Both the position numbers and the translations under genes were made by a program. A stretch of 28,259 nt of DNA from IMG/VR virus record IMGVR_UViG_3300042883_000340, positions 1 to 28,259 of that record; one strand, 5' to 3'. The notes below the pieces were generated by a model. That model was not told where the DNA came from, ran no database searches, and saw only the letters and a list, made by a program, of their open reading frames with translations. Below, one piece after another: positions 5,459-13,101 of the stretch; position 1 is the first letter of the stretch; each line of letters starts with the position of its first letter. Source of the DNA: a virus.

Positions 5459-5977
5459 TTATTTTTCGTTTGTTGTTATTACTCCTTTTGGTTCTAATTT
5501 TACTACTCGCACATTTGCGGGTTGTGCTATTTTCCAAGCCGTTCTACGTGCCTGATTTAATCGTGTTTTTGCAATTCGTGAAACGCTAACCATGTTATTT
5601 TGATTGCCGCCTAATACGTGGTAATGTGTAATATCCTCACCAACGTATAAACCTACATGACCGCCGCCGTTTCGAGTGAAAGTCAATACATCACCTAACA
5701 TAGGAACTTCAACCTTTGTGCCGTACTTATTCCAGTTCAACGCCCACAATGGTTTTTTAACTACGTCCAAGCCTTGCGCGTGACAGCAATAAGCTATATA
5801 TAAACCACACCAAGGTATTTCATCGTTTGTGTAAACGTCTTCTAAGTCTAAGGATTGCGCCCACCCGATAATAGTTTCACTGTGATAACGACCGATAATT
5901 TCTTTTACTCCGATATGTTTAACAGCTTCGACCAATATTTTTGGCGATGGTTCGTGTTTTAGCCAATCGTAACTCAT
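5459..5977 (-). CDS. Endolysin, NlpC/P60-CHAP-like cysteine peptidase
   Basis: This 172-residue protein matches the phage family of about 150 residues with the pattern IPWCGLYIAYCCHAQG (Cys57 as nucleophile), GDVLTFTRNGGGHVGLYVGE (His107 as general base) and HYHVLGGNQNNMVSVSRI. Such enzymes cleave peptide or amide bonds in peptidoglycan at the end of infection. There is no signal peptide or separate wall-binding domain, so it needs a holin. It overlaps the holin-like gene by four bases (5977-5974). The family call is strong; bond specificity cannot be read from the sequence. Confidence 0.85.
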   Translation of the reverse strand: MSYDWLKHEPSPKILVEAVKHIGVKEIIGRYHSETIIGWAQSLDLEDVYTNDEIPWCGLYIAYCCHAQGLDVVKKPLWALNWNKYGTKVEVPMLGDVLTFTRNGGGHVGLYVGEDITHYHVLGGNQNNMVSVSRIAKTRLNQARRTAWKIAQPANVRVVKLEPKGVITTNEK

Positions 5978-6180
5978 AATGTATCGTTTAGTTCGTCTTT
6001 TGGAATTATAGCAATAAACGAATTATCTTCAATTAAGTTTTTAGATATTTGCCCGTCTTTGCCATAACATTCATATAAGCGCATTTTTAATTCCTGTACC
6101 TCGGTATGTGTATACCATAACCACATAGCTAAAACCCCAACCGCGCCATTCTTTTTAATAGCCGCTACAAATTCATTCAT
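5974..6180 (-). CDS. Holin-like membrane protein
   Basis: This 68-residue protein has one short hydrophobic segment (GAVGVLAMWLWYTHTEVQ, about 13-30) near the N-terminus, then a charged helix (ELKMRLYECYGKDGQ) and a polar tail. The NGAxGxxAxW start followed by a Glu/Lys helix resembles small BhlA/XhlA-like phage holins. It overlaps both the adaptor gene (6180-6177) and the endolysin gene (5977-5974), the usual holin position. Topology with a single segment fits that class. The role is inferred from place and shape. Confidence 0.6.
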   Translation of the reverse strand: MNEFVAAIKKNGAVGVLAMWLWYTHTEVQELKMRLYECYGKDGQISKNLIEDNSFIAIIPKDELNDTL

Positions 6181-6731
6181 AATATTAAGATTTGATTGTT
6201 ATATCCATTTCCACTTTCACCATTACACGTTGCATTGTGACAACCTGAACAACCTAAACAGTCAATCATTGGGCGTAAATCCGTGTCGCGGTTTTCATGT
6301 GAAATAAATTCAGGAAATAAATTTCTATTTTTTAATAGGTATCTGATTAATCGTGTTTCAAAGAATGAAGCCTTTTGTGCGTAATGCTCCATACCAAAAG
6401 CCACTTCGCGTTGACTTACCGAACTTGAATAATCACCGCTTTGTGTTTGAAGTCCTTTGTTTTTTAGTTGGTATGTTAAACCGAAAACAGCGTCTTCAGC
6501 CGAACGCCACGCGATAACGGGTTGAATGAATTTAATTAAAGTTTCTTCATCGTTTGTTGCCGTTTGATCGTTATAAACGTCAAGCATATAATTAAAGAAT
6601 GTAGTTCCTAAAATAGGCATTACCCTTAACTGCGCCTGTGTTGCAATATACGGGGTCACGTCTGTAACATCTACATTCGCCGTTATTGGCGTATTTGTTT
6701 TTAGATAATTTTCTGTTATAAAATAAAGCAT
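6177..6731 (-). CDS. Head-tail adaptor-like protein with C-terminal Cys cluster
   Basis: This 184-residue protein is mainly helical. TPYIATQAQLRVMPILGTTF at about residues 27-46 and FIQPVIAWRSAEDAVF resemble the gp6-like connector family seen beside portal genes in Bacteroidetes phages. Near the C-terminus, DCLGCSGCHNATC has four closely spaced cysteines, unusual for a connector and possibly a metal site or disulfide lock. Stop and start overlap the portal stop by one base (6731) and the holin gene by four. It probably sits between portal and tail. Confidence 0.65.
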   Translation of the reverse strand: MLYFITENYLKTNTPITANVDVTDVTPYIATQAQLRVMPILGTTFFNYMLDVYNDQTATNDEETLIKFIQPVIAWRSAEDAVFGLTYQLKNKGLQTQSGDYSSSVSQREVAFGMEHYAQKASFFETRLIRYLLKNRNLFPEFISHENRDTDLRPMIDCLGCSGCHNATCNGESGNGYNNQILIL

Positions 6732-8020
6732 TATGCTGGAGTTTCAGGTTTAATAGGTGGCAAAGACGCTAAAGAACGTATTTCTTCAGTGGTCATACTT
6801 TCTAATACTTTTGCTAATAATTCAGGATTTAAAGAACTTAATTGAGTTGCTAATTTTGAAGCGTTTTCATCAACCTCTACAATAGTTTCATTAATTATTT
6901 GAAAGTTATTGATTTTTAACGTTCCTTTCACCTTTGCAATATATAACAATTCATTAAATATATCTTGGATACATTCACGCAAAGGTTTAACTACGTTTTT
7001 CTCAAATATAACATACGCTTGTTTTATATCCGCACCACCACCAAGTGAACCCGTTGTTCGAACCCCCATTAATATAGGGTCAATAGTATGTGAAAAACAT
7101 ATTTGTTCCGTGTTTAGGTTTGAAGCTTCCTGAAACAACTTGTCGTTTGAATTTGTAGGTAAACTTTCTATTTTCGGCATTTGTTCGGCACTATTTGCAA
7201 AGAATGCAACCGCTTTTCCAGCGTTTTCAGCACCTTTCAACTTGTCAATAGTACGTCTAATCATATTTTTTTCTTCTTCGCTTTGTGGACGCTTAGGAAA
7301 AAACATAGCAAAAGACGGGAAAACAGCGTTTTGAATGTTTGATTTTGCTAAATAACTAAGTTCACCTGATAAAAAGGCAAAGTTCAAAGCACTTGAATAC
7401 TGCGGTAATGGATAATAGTCCTGACCAATACAAGGCAATTCATAAATAAATAATTGCTCGTAATCTTTATTTAATGGGTGGTAGGGTTTAATTTCTAAAA
7501 CATCAATTCTTGAAGCCCAATCATCACAAACAAAATAAGTTTTACCGTCCTGTGAACGTCTTAATTTCTCAGGTGAAAGATTATCTATTTTAACTATTTT
7601 TCCCTTTTCAGAAAAACATAACTTAAAATAAACTCGGTTATGAATAACAAGCTGTTTAGTGACAACCGAAGCCATTTTTTTTAACTTCAATTTAGATTCA
7701 AAAGCGTATAATTCTAATTTTTCTTCATTGGTTAGTTTATCAATCATGATATTAAACCCGCCACCGATAACCGCATTTGTTTTGTAGTCTACAATTGCAC
7801 CGTGTAAAGGTGAACTATAATACATTTGGTTAAGGATTTCAGGATAAAGGTTATCCGAACCGAAAGGAATGTAACCAGCGACTTGATAACGTCCATTTAC
7901 ATAAGGTAAGGCAAGGTTTGCATTACCAACTCGAGCAAATGGAGTAGAAAAACTATGATAACCTTCGACAACTTCAACGCCTTGTTTTTCACCTTTAGAA
8001 AATATATTGTACCATGCCAT
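6731..8020 (-). CDS. Portal protein
   Basis: This 429-residue protein is of usual size for a phage portal. It shows the typical pattern of portals: IPFGSDNLYPEILNQMYYSSPLHGAIVDYKTNAVIGGGF near the N-terminus, a central NRVYFKLCF with SPEKLRR, and the C-terminal GVRTTGSLGGGADIKQAY with EKNVVKPLRECIQDIFNELL, matching the wing and stem helices. It forms the dodecameric DNA channel. It lies downstream of the capsid gene here, which is the reverse of the usual order. Confidence is high. Confidence 0.9.
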   Translation of the reverse strand: MAWYNIFSKGEKQGVEVVEGYHSFSTPFARVGNANLALPYVNGRYQVAGYIPFGSDNLYPEILNQMYYSSPLHGAIVDYKTNAVIGGGFNIMIDKLTNEEKLELYAFESKLKLKKMASVVTKQLVIHNRVYFKLCFSEKGKIVKIDNLSPEKLRRSQDGKTYFVCDDWASRIDVLEIKPYHPLNKDYEQLFIYELPCIGQDYYPLPQYSSALNFAFLSGELSYLAKSNIQNAVFPSFAMFFPKRPQSEEEKNMIRRTIDKLKGAENAGKAVAFFANSAEQMPKIESLPTNSNDKLFQEASNLNTEQICFSHTIDPILMGVRTTGSLGGGADIKQAYVIFEKNVVKPLRECIQDIFNELLYIAKVKGTLKINNFQIINETIVEVDENASKLATQLSSLNPELLAKVLESMTTEEIRSLASLPPIKPETPA

Positions 8021-8022
8021 AA

Positions 8023-8364
8023 TTAGTCGTAAATTGAATTTATAATAGAACCTGAAACAACCATTCGCCCTTCTTCAATAACAATTCCTGTTGTGTCTAT
8101 AATTGCAACGGGTGGAATTACCGATTCATAAACCGAATATGAGTATTGACCTTTGATTAGTTCAACGTCAACGGGTTCATCTAATAAAAATTGATTGTAT
8201 CGTTCCGGATAAGCTGAAATATCCGAAGATGTGAATAAAATAGGTTCGCTTTCTGGGTTCATTTCGTTTTGAAACACAAATAAATAATAAGGATTTGTTA
8301 AGGTGCTAACCTCACTAAGCGTTAACACGATATTGTTTACTTCGTCTTTATTTATATATATCAC
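8023..8364 (-). CDS. Conserved structural-region protein (GTG start)
   Basis: This 113-residue protein starts with GTG at 8364, one base after the TAATATAGT motif at 8366-8374. The pattern MIYINKDEVNNIVLTLSE, then YYLFVFQNEM, and the end IIDTTGIVIEEGRMVVSGS is one I know from Flavobacterium phages between capsid and portal genes. It is strand-rich and has no cysteine. It could be a minor head or tail structural protein. The role is unassigned. Confidence 0.6.
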   Translation of the reverse strand: MIYINKDEVNNIVLTLSEVSTLTNPYYLFVFQNEMNPESEPILFTSSDISAYPERYNQFLLDEPVDVELIKGQYSYSVYESVIPPVAIIDTTGIVIEEGRMVVSGSIINSIYD

Positions 8365-8365
8365 A

Positions 8366-8374
8366 ACTATATTA
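8366..8374 (-). promoter_or_regulatory. TAATATAGT motif at start of gene 8023-8364
   Basis: TAATATAGT ends one base before the GTG start. The same nonamer is found one to three bases before the starts of the genes ending at 10943, 12635 and 21847. It may be a late promoter element or a translation signal. Confidence 0.4.
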
Positions 8375-8395
8375 ACTTAGTACGTCTTTTTGTTT

Positions 8396-8424
8396 AAAAA
8401 AAAAGCACCCTTATAAAGAGTGCT
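8396..8424 (-). terminator. Intrinsic terminator after the probable tail-tube gene
   Basis: On the minus strand AGCACTC (8424-8418) pairs with GGGTGCT (8410-8404) around a 7-base loop, with one wobble pair, followed by nine T (8404-8396). It would separate the capsid/tail-tube transcript from portal and lysis genes. Confidence 0.85.
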
Positions 8425-8446
8425 AATTTTCTTGGAGAAGATAGTA

Positions 8447-8962
8447 TTAAATAACCGCTAATACCGCAGCTTCAGTAACCTCATAAGCTAAGAAATCGTT
8501 TTCCGCAGTCAAAGTAACTGAATATTTAGAACCATCAGCACGGGCAGTTCCCGAACCTTCAGCGGCTCCCGTTAATTGCATGAATGGAAAATACCAATAT
8601 TTACCGTTAGCATCTAAAACGATTGCATTTAGATATTGTTGACCAGCACCTAAAACTTTTATCGCTTGTGACTTAGTTTGATCACGACGATGGAACATCA
8701 AAGTAATTATTTGAGTGTAATAAGAAGACCCGTTTACAAGGTCGATTGCAGCTTCTTCAGTATAAGAACCCGTATTTCTTCGGATTTCAAATTCAGTATA
8801 AGGTGTTGGTGTTACTAAGGTAATTTGGTCAATAGTCCACGTTAATGTTGGGTTAACGTCAACGCTATCAATCTCATCTTGTTGGTTTATCCACACTTTG
8901 TAGATACCACCTGAATTGTTGTCACACGACTTTACAATTCCTTCTAATGCTTCACATGACAT
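8447..8962 (-). CDS. Probable major tail (tube) protein
   Basis: This 171-residue strand-rich protein has the patterns SCEALEGIVKSCDNNSGGIY at the start, DQTKSQAIKVLGAGQQYLNA and KYWYFPFMQLTGAAEGSGTA in the middle, and SKYSVTLTAENDFLAYEV at the end. This is the shape of small tail-tube proteins of Bacteroidetes siphoviruses. It lies between two terminators, next to the capsid gene, consistent with high expression. A head decoration or cement protein would be the alternative. Confidence 0.55.
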   Translation of the reverse strand: MSCEALEGIVKSCDNNSGGIYKVWINQQDEIDSVDVNPTLTWTIDQITLVTPTPYTEFEIRRNTGSYTEEAAIDLVNGSSYYTQIITLMFHRRDQTKSQAIKVLGAGQQYLNAIVLDANGKYWYFPFMQLTGAAEGSGTARADGSKYSVTLTAENDFLAYEVTEAAVLAVI

Positions 8963-8984
8963 AATTTATATATTTTTTTTAGTT

Positions 8985-9012
8985 TATAAAATAGGGGGTT
9001 TTTACACCCCCG
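8985..9012 (-). terminator. Weak or partial terminator after the capsid gene
   Basis: On the minus strand GGGGG (9011-9007) pairs with CCCCC (8998-8994) across TGTAAAAA, followed by TATTTTATAA, an imperfect T tract. It may lower transcription between capsid and tail-tube genes, or protect the capsid mRNA 3' end. Confidence 0.65.
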
Positions 9013-9022
9013 TTAATTTTAA

Positions 9023-9955
9023 TTATGCAAAACAAGCAGACCAAACAGAAATTTGCGCAGGGTTTACATAAAAGAAACCAGCTTTTACATTCGCACGTGT
9101 ACGGATATAAGGCTCTGCAACTGTGTCTGTCAAGTTAACAGCTTTCAATGCCTTAGAATCGCCTTCAGCGTCAAATGCATAGATTAAATCAGTTTGCAAA
9201 GAAGCTACGATTGTATTATCAGGCATACCCTCACAAACAACAACTTTAATTCCTAAATAAGTCATTTGCAATGGAGCAGAAACATAAGTTAATGTGTTAC
9301 CTGAAGCGGCAGCAAGTTCATAAGCAGCAGCAACATTTGAAGAAACACGGATTCTTAAGTCTGTTTTCTTAAATCGAACTGAAGCCGGTAAGCTATTTAC
9401 AACCGTGTTCAATGTAGCAAGTACATTTGAAGAGTTAACAGCACCACCATTTTCGTAAGCCAAATTACCTGTTTCTAAACAAAGTTTTTTCAAGTAACCA
9501 TCACAAAGAGCAAGTAAAGGATTTTCGCTTTCTGTGTCACCTTGCCATCTAATTAGTTCGATGTCTTCTTCGATTTGATTTGCCATTTGACCCCAGTAGT
9601 AATTCATGAATGAAGGGACAGAAAAGTCACCGTTTGAACCTTGCGTCATTTGCAAAGCAACAAAAGACTGCTCCAAATCAAACTGACAAATTTGTGCCAT
9701 AGCACTAAATGCACATACCTCGATGTCGATTGCGTCCAAAGTGTCGGTAGGCGCTTCGAAGTTACAAGTTGAAGCCTTAAGGATTGAACCAAAAGCAACA
9801 TTTGCTAATTTTGTTTTTGATTTAATACCCGGTAATGCTCGGTAAGTATCCGCAACATCAGCTGTTAAATAAGCTCTTGAATAGAACTCGTTAGGATTTG
9901 GACACAACAAAGCGTTGGTTTCGATATCCAAGTCAAATTTTAATTTTCTTTCCAT
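9023..9955 (-). CDS. Major capsid protein, HK97-fold
   Basis: This 310-residue protein has no N-terminal delta domain, because scaffold functions are in the gene before it. The order of secondary structure fits the HK97 fold: an N-arm, PGIKSKTKLANVAFGS, a long spine helix region (SFMNYYWGQMANQIEEDIEL), then LRIRVSSNVAAAYELAAA, GIKVVVCEGMP and a final ADLQ-type strand region (YIRTRANVKAGFFYVNPAQI). The location after the protease/scaffold gene is as in most tailed phages. Two or three cysteines near the core could be structural. The capsid identity is confident even though the sequence is diverged. Confidence 0.85.
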   Translation of the reverse strand: MERKLKFDLDIETNALLCPNPNEFYSRAYLTADVADTYRALPGIKSKTKLANVAFGSILKASTCNFEAPTDTLDAIDIEVCAFSAMAQICQFDLEQSFVALQMTQGSNGDFSVPSFMNYYWGQMANQIEEDIELIRWQGDTESENPLLALCDGYLKKLCLETGNLAYENGGAVNSSNVLATLNTVVNSLPASVRFKKTDLRIRVSSNVAAAYELAAASGNTLTYVSAPLQMTYLGIKVVVCEGMPDNTIVASLQTDLIYAFDAEGDSKALKAVNLTDTVAEPYIRTRANVKAGFFYVNPAQISVWSACFA

Positions 9956-9977
9956 TTTTATTTGTATTTGATTTTAA

Positions 9978-10943
9978 TTAATTACTTAGTTTAGTTAATG
10001 CGCTGAATTTTTCAGCAATACTCATTTTTACATCCGACTTCAATTCGATTTCGTCTTCAGTTCTTTCCGCCAACATATCCTCGATTTGGGATTTTAAATC
10101 AGCGATAATTTTCAATAGGTTGTTAACTTGTTCTTCAAGTACAGGTGCAACGATTGCTAAAACCGCTTCCGCGTCCGTAGTTACGTCAACAGCCATTTCA
10201 GCTTCTTCAGGTTCTGGTTGCTCATCAATAGGCTCGGTTTCGGTTGTTACCTCTTCTTCGACTACCGTGTCGCTTTCCATTGCCACGTCTTCGGTTGGTG
10301 CGTCTTTTATCTCGATAATCTCACCGCCTTTCACAACGTAGATTTTACCTTCGACAAGGTGTTCACCGTCTGGTAATTTGTTCATATTATATTTATTTAA
10401 TTGATTACTTAATTTTAAACCTAAAAACCCCTCGATTGAAAATCCGATTTGTTCGTTTTTTACTAACTCATTATAATATTCTTGGTCAGTAATTTGCGCG
10501 GTTAACATCAAAGTTCCTTTTGGCACTTCAATACCAAACGTGCTGAATGCTTTGTCTTCTTTTGGGTTATCTACTATCCACGATTCAAGAATATATGCTG
10601 GAACTTGTTGTGTTTGGTCGTGTTCTAAATTAAAAATGTCGCGATTCTTTAAATCTTGCATGAATTTAGAATGTATTTGCTCGATTGTTTCAGCTGTAAA
10701 TTGAACGTAGTATTCGCCCGTTTCATCGTCACGTCTATAAATTTCCATTGGAATCATAGCGGGAGCCGTAACACGATATTTCAAGTCATCTGCAAATAAC
10801 AATTTTACATCTTGATTAAATGCCATTCCTTTAACCTTAATAGCCGGGTTTGAAGTGAAAGCGATTTGCTCGATTCCTAAATCTTCGCCATCTGAATATT
10901 CAGGTTCAATGGTAATTTTGTAAATAGGTAAATCTTTTGTCAT
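9978..10943 (-). CDS. Capsid maturation protease (XkdF-like) fused to scaffold
   Basis: This 321-residue protein has an N-terminal serine-protease domain of the XkdF/S78-2 type. FNLEHDQ supplies the candidate catalytic His108 and IGFSIEGFLG the Ser169, with AFSTFGIEVPKGTLMLTAQI as the core strand. The C-terminal third is very acidic (about 220-265, many Glu) and then a coiled-coil helix (VLEEQVNNLLKIIADLKSQI) ending in AEKFSALTKLS, typical of a scaffold that is cleaved away. It precedes the capsid gene. The acid residue of the triad is not assigned. Confidence 0.8.
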   Translation of the reverse strand: MTKDLPIYKITIEPEYSDGEDLGIEQIAFTSNPAIKVKGMAFNQDVKLLFADDLKYRVTAPAMIPMEIYRRDDETGEYYVQFTAETIEQIHSKFMQDLKNRDIFNLEHDQTQQVPAYILESWIVDNPKEDKAFSTFGIEVPKGTLMLTAQITDQEYYNELVKNEQIGFSIEGFLGLKLSNQLNKYNMNKLPDGEHLVEGKIYVVKGGEIIEIKDAPTEDVAMESDTVVEEEVTTETEPIDEQPEPEEAEMAVDVTTDAEAVLAIVAPVLEEQVNNLLKIIADLKSQIEDMLAERTEDEIELKSDVKMSIAEKFSALTKLSN

Positions 10944-10946
10944 CTC

Positions 10947-10955
10947 ACTATATTA
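10947..10955 (-). promoter_or_regulatory. TAATATAGT motif at start of protease/scaffold gene
   Basis: TAATATAGT followed by GAG and the ATG start. It is one of four copies upstream of late genes. It shares the 45-base divergent spacer with the plus-strand promoter box at 10965-10972. Confidence 0.4.
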
Positions 10956-10964
10956 AATATTATT

Positions 10965-10972
10965 TATATTTG
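10965..10972 (+). promoter_or_regulatory. Plus-strand -7 box for the chaperone pair
   Basis: TATATTTG fits TAnnTTTG and lies 16 bases before the ATG at 10989, so the leader would be about ten bases. A TTTG 25 bases upstream is slightly far for a -33 box. Confidence 0.5.
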
Positions 10973-10988
10973 TTCAAAAATTATAAAC

Positions 10989-11531
10989 ATGATTGAAGTA
11001 CTTGGGCGTAATATTGCCAACAAAATGAATGAAATTAACATCGAGGAGTTCGAAAAGATTTCAGCTATCCACAACAATCCCGAATTGGATAACATCGAAA
11101 AACAAATCAAAGTTTTTGAAGTTGTCGGAATCGAAGAGGACGAATGGGAAGATTTTAAATACTTTGTTGAAAAGACAAAAGAATTTAATACCGATAATTA
11201 CGATAATAAAGAACCCGTTACAAGTTTAGAAATTGACGGATTTACTTATAATGCCGAAATGCGTTTATCTGTAAAAGATACGAAGCTAATTGAAAAGATA
11301 ATTACCAAAGAAAACAAACATTCGGTTTCTGATATCATGGCTTTGTTGTTTAAAAGAAGCGACCTTTCAAATACGGAACACTACGATAACGCGCACCTAA
11401 AACACAAATCAAAGTTGTTTAGATTGCAAGCCGCTGAAATTGCAATCCCTTATTTAAACTTTGTAACTCAAACAATATCCAGCCATGCTCAAAAACAAGC
11501 TTCCGAAAGCGTGGAATCAAATAACGATTGA
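10989..11531 (+). CDS. Tail assembly chaperone-like protein, copy 1 (opposite strand)
   Basis: This 180-residue acidic protein has the pattern MNEINIEEFEKISAIHNNPE, then IEKQIKVFEVV and EEDEWEDFKYFVEK, as in a Bacteroidetes phage family placed before tape measure genes and regarded as tail assembly chaperones (the lambda gpG role). A second part, LEIDGFTYNAEMRLSVKDTK, precedes a helical tail. It is on the plus strand with its own promoter box, inside the minus-strand late block. It overlaps the next plus-strand gene by 47 bases in a different frame. The role is inferred from pattern and neighbours. Confidence 0.55.
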   Translation: MIEVLGRNIANKMNEINIEEFEKISAIHNNPELDNIEKQIKVFEVVGIEEDEWEDFKYFVEKTKEFNTDNYDNKEPVTSLEIDGFTYNAEMRLSVKDTKLIEKIITKENKHSVSDIMALLFKRSDLSNTEHYDNAHLKHKSKLFRLQAAEIAIPYLNFVTQTISSHAQKQASESVESNND

Positions 11532-12225
11532 ATCCTTTATAGAACTTAGAACCCTATCCGATGAAGATGGGGTTTTTAATTATCAAATTGATGTGCTTTG
11601 TACGTTATTGGATTGCTATCCTGAAGATTTGGACGATATAACAATCGAAGAACTTGAGGATTTATTAATGGAGGTTAAATTTATACGGGGCGAACCGCAT
11701 AAAAACTACAAAAAAGAAATCGGAGTTTATAAATTAAAGCCGTTTAATAAAATTACACTCGGTGAATTTATAAGTTTAGAATCTTATTTCTCGGATAACT
11801 ACATCGAAAAGCTGCTTAACATCGTTGCAATTCTTTACAGGCGGGTTCGTGTTAATGAATGGGGCGATAACGTCTTAGAAAGCTATAATTATCATTCTAA
11901 TGACCGCTTAGATTGGTTCTTAGATTTTCCAATTACTGATGTTTACGGGTTACTACCTGAATACATTAAATTTCGTGAGGATATTATCGACCAATATAAA
12001 AACTTAATGTCCGAATCCTATGAAGATGACTTCGAAACCGATTTAACCTTAGACGCTGAAGAACAAAAGGAATTTGAAGAAGAAAAGAAACAGAAAAAAT
12101 GGGCGTGGGAACAACTTATTTGGTCACTATGCAACGAGGATTTAACTAAGTTTCATGCCGTTTGTGAACTTCCTTTAATTTTGGTCTTTAACTTTTTAGG
12201 AATGAAAAAAGAATTAAGCGTTTAG
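11485..12225 (+). CDS. Tail assembly chaperone-like protein, copy 2 (opposite strand)
   Basis: This 246-residue protein starts (ATG 11485) inside the end of copy 1 and repeats its layout: NQITIESFIELRTLSDED, CTLLDCYPEDLDDI and EELEDLLMEVKFI, then IGVYKLKPFNKITLGEFISL, close to the chaperone family before phage tape measure genes. The end is highly charged (DAEEQKEFEEEKKQKK) and then hydrophobic. Its stop overlaps the stop of the converging gene at 12222. Frame relative to copy 1 is +1, so a fusion by frameshift would need a +1 or -2 slip. Separate translation by reinitiation is simpler. Confidence 0.6.
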   Translation: MLKNKLPKAWNQITIESFIELRTLSDEDGVFNYQIDVLCTLLDCYPEDLDDITIEELEDLLMEVKFIRGEPHKNYKKEIGVYKLKPFNKITLGEFISLESYFSDNYIEKLLNIVAILYRRVRVNEWGDNVLESYNYHSNDRLDWFLDFPITDVYGLLPEYIKFREDIIDQYKNLMSESYEDDFETDLTLDAEEQKEFEEEKKQKKWAWEQLIWSLCNEDLTKFHAVCELPLILVFNFLGMKKELSV

Positions 12226-12635
12226 TATTCCAATGCCGCCCAAAACTCACCGAATAACGGATTAAAGTCATAGATTACATTTTGCTTTTTACGCAACATT
12301 CCAGCAACTTGAACAAGTGGATATTTACCCGTTAACCATTCAATATATTGCGCGTACATTTCTGAAATAATACCTTGCATTTCTAATTGTTTATTGAATG
12401 ACCGCACTAAATTGTAAGGTTCAATGCTTATTGTGCCATTATTTAAGAATCCAAAGTAATAAGCTGCCAAAATTTCAATTCTTAAACTGCCCTCGGTTGT
12501 GAATTTAGCATTAATACGGATAGATTCGTAAAGTGTTCCCGTATCGATTAACGCGTCCTGTTTAATTACTTGCTTTAAAACCTTTGCGGCTTTATTCCGT
12601 ATCTTATATTTTAGTTTAAATTCTTTGTCCGGCAT
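12222..12635 (-). CDS. Tail completion protein, HK97 gp10-like
   Basis: This 137-residue protein contains ALIDTGTLYESIRINAKF and LAAYYFGFLNNGT, matching the conserved DTGxLxxSIR and YxxxxNxGT of HK97-gp10-like tail completion proteins. The N-terminus is a basic helix (KLKYKIRNKAAKVLKQVIK). The start at 12635 follows a TAATATAGT motif by one base, and the gene ends convergently, overlapping the stop of the plus-strand chaperone gene. It probably joins the tail tube to the head. Confidence 0.65.
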   Translation of the reverse strand: MPDKEFKLKYKIRNKAAKVLKQVIKQDALIDTGTLYESIRINAKFTTEGSLRIEILAAYYFGFLNNGTISIEPYNLVRSFNKQLEMQGIISEMYAQYIEWLTGKYPLVQVAGMLRKKQNVIYDFNPLFGEFWAALEY

Positions 12636-12636
12636 G

Positions 12637-12645
12637 ACTATATTA
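12637..12645 (-). promoter_or_regulatory. TAATATAGT motif before tail completion gene
   Basis: TAATATAGTC directly abuts ATG, in the 13-base gap after the previous gene. A 13-base stretch including the start (TAATATAGTCATG) is identical to that at 21845-21857. Confidence 0.45.
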
Positions 12646-12648
12646 ATT

Positions 12649-13101
12649 TTAATCCTCTAATTGTTCAGGAACTTGGCAATTGGTATAATTATTTATTGAA
12701 CACGTAACGGTCATGACCCACCCAGCTGCGTAATCTAATAAATCGTTATTTAAAGGTGACATTGTAGGAACTCCGATAATATCAAAGCTATAATCGTCTG
12801 AGTTTAAAAACCAATTGTAAAGGTCGTTTAATATCAAATGGCAATCGCTTAAAATTACGTTTATGTTTGCTCGGTCTTTTTGTATAATATCAAAGCAATA
12901 GATTTCCAAATTAATTTCGGTAGTGAAACCCATTTCAGACGGCGCAGCGTCAACGGGGCAAATATAAACCAAAGGATATTTTTCGTCCTTAGTGGCAAAG
13001 TTTTCTAATTGTTCCCGAAAGTCCGAACCTACTTTTTTTACTTGTAAATGGTTATCGTAAAAATTGATAATCTTATTTATTAAACTTTGGTAACTTATCA
13101 T
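12649..13101 (-). CDS. Tail terminator-like protein
   Basis: This 150-residue alpha/beta protein has the pattern YQSLINKIINFYDNHLQVKK at the start, INLEIYCFDIIQKDRANI in the middle, SDCHLILNDLYNWF and LDYAAGWVMTVTCSIN. This is the shape of small conserved proteins between tape measure and connector genes of Bacteroidetes phages, probably a tail terminator that stops tube growth. It overlaps the tape measure stop by ATGA (13101-13098). The role is by position and shape. Confidence 0.55.
   Translation of the reverse strand: MISYQSLINKIINFYDNHLQVKKVGSDFREQLENFATKDEKYPLVYICPVDAAPSEMGFTTEINLEIYCFDIIQKDRANINVILSDCHLILNDLYNWFLNSDDYSFDIIGVPTMSPLNNDLLDYAAGWVMTVTCSINNYTNCQVPEQLED

Noticed and set aside
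10120-10341. Open plus-strand frame rich in Ser/Thr opposite the scaffold region
   Set aside because: It mirrors the acidic repeats of the protease/scaffold gene; no promoter or neighbour supports it.
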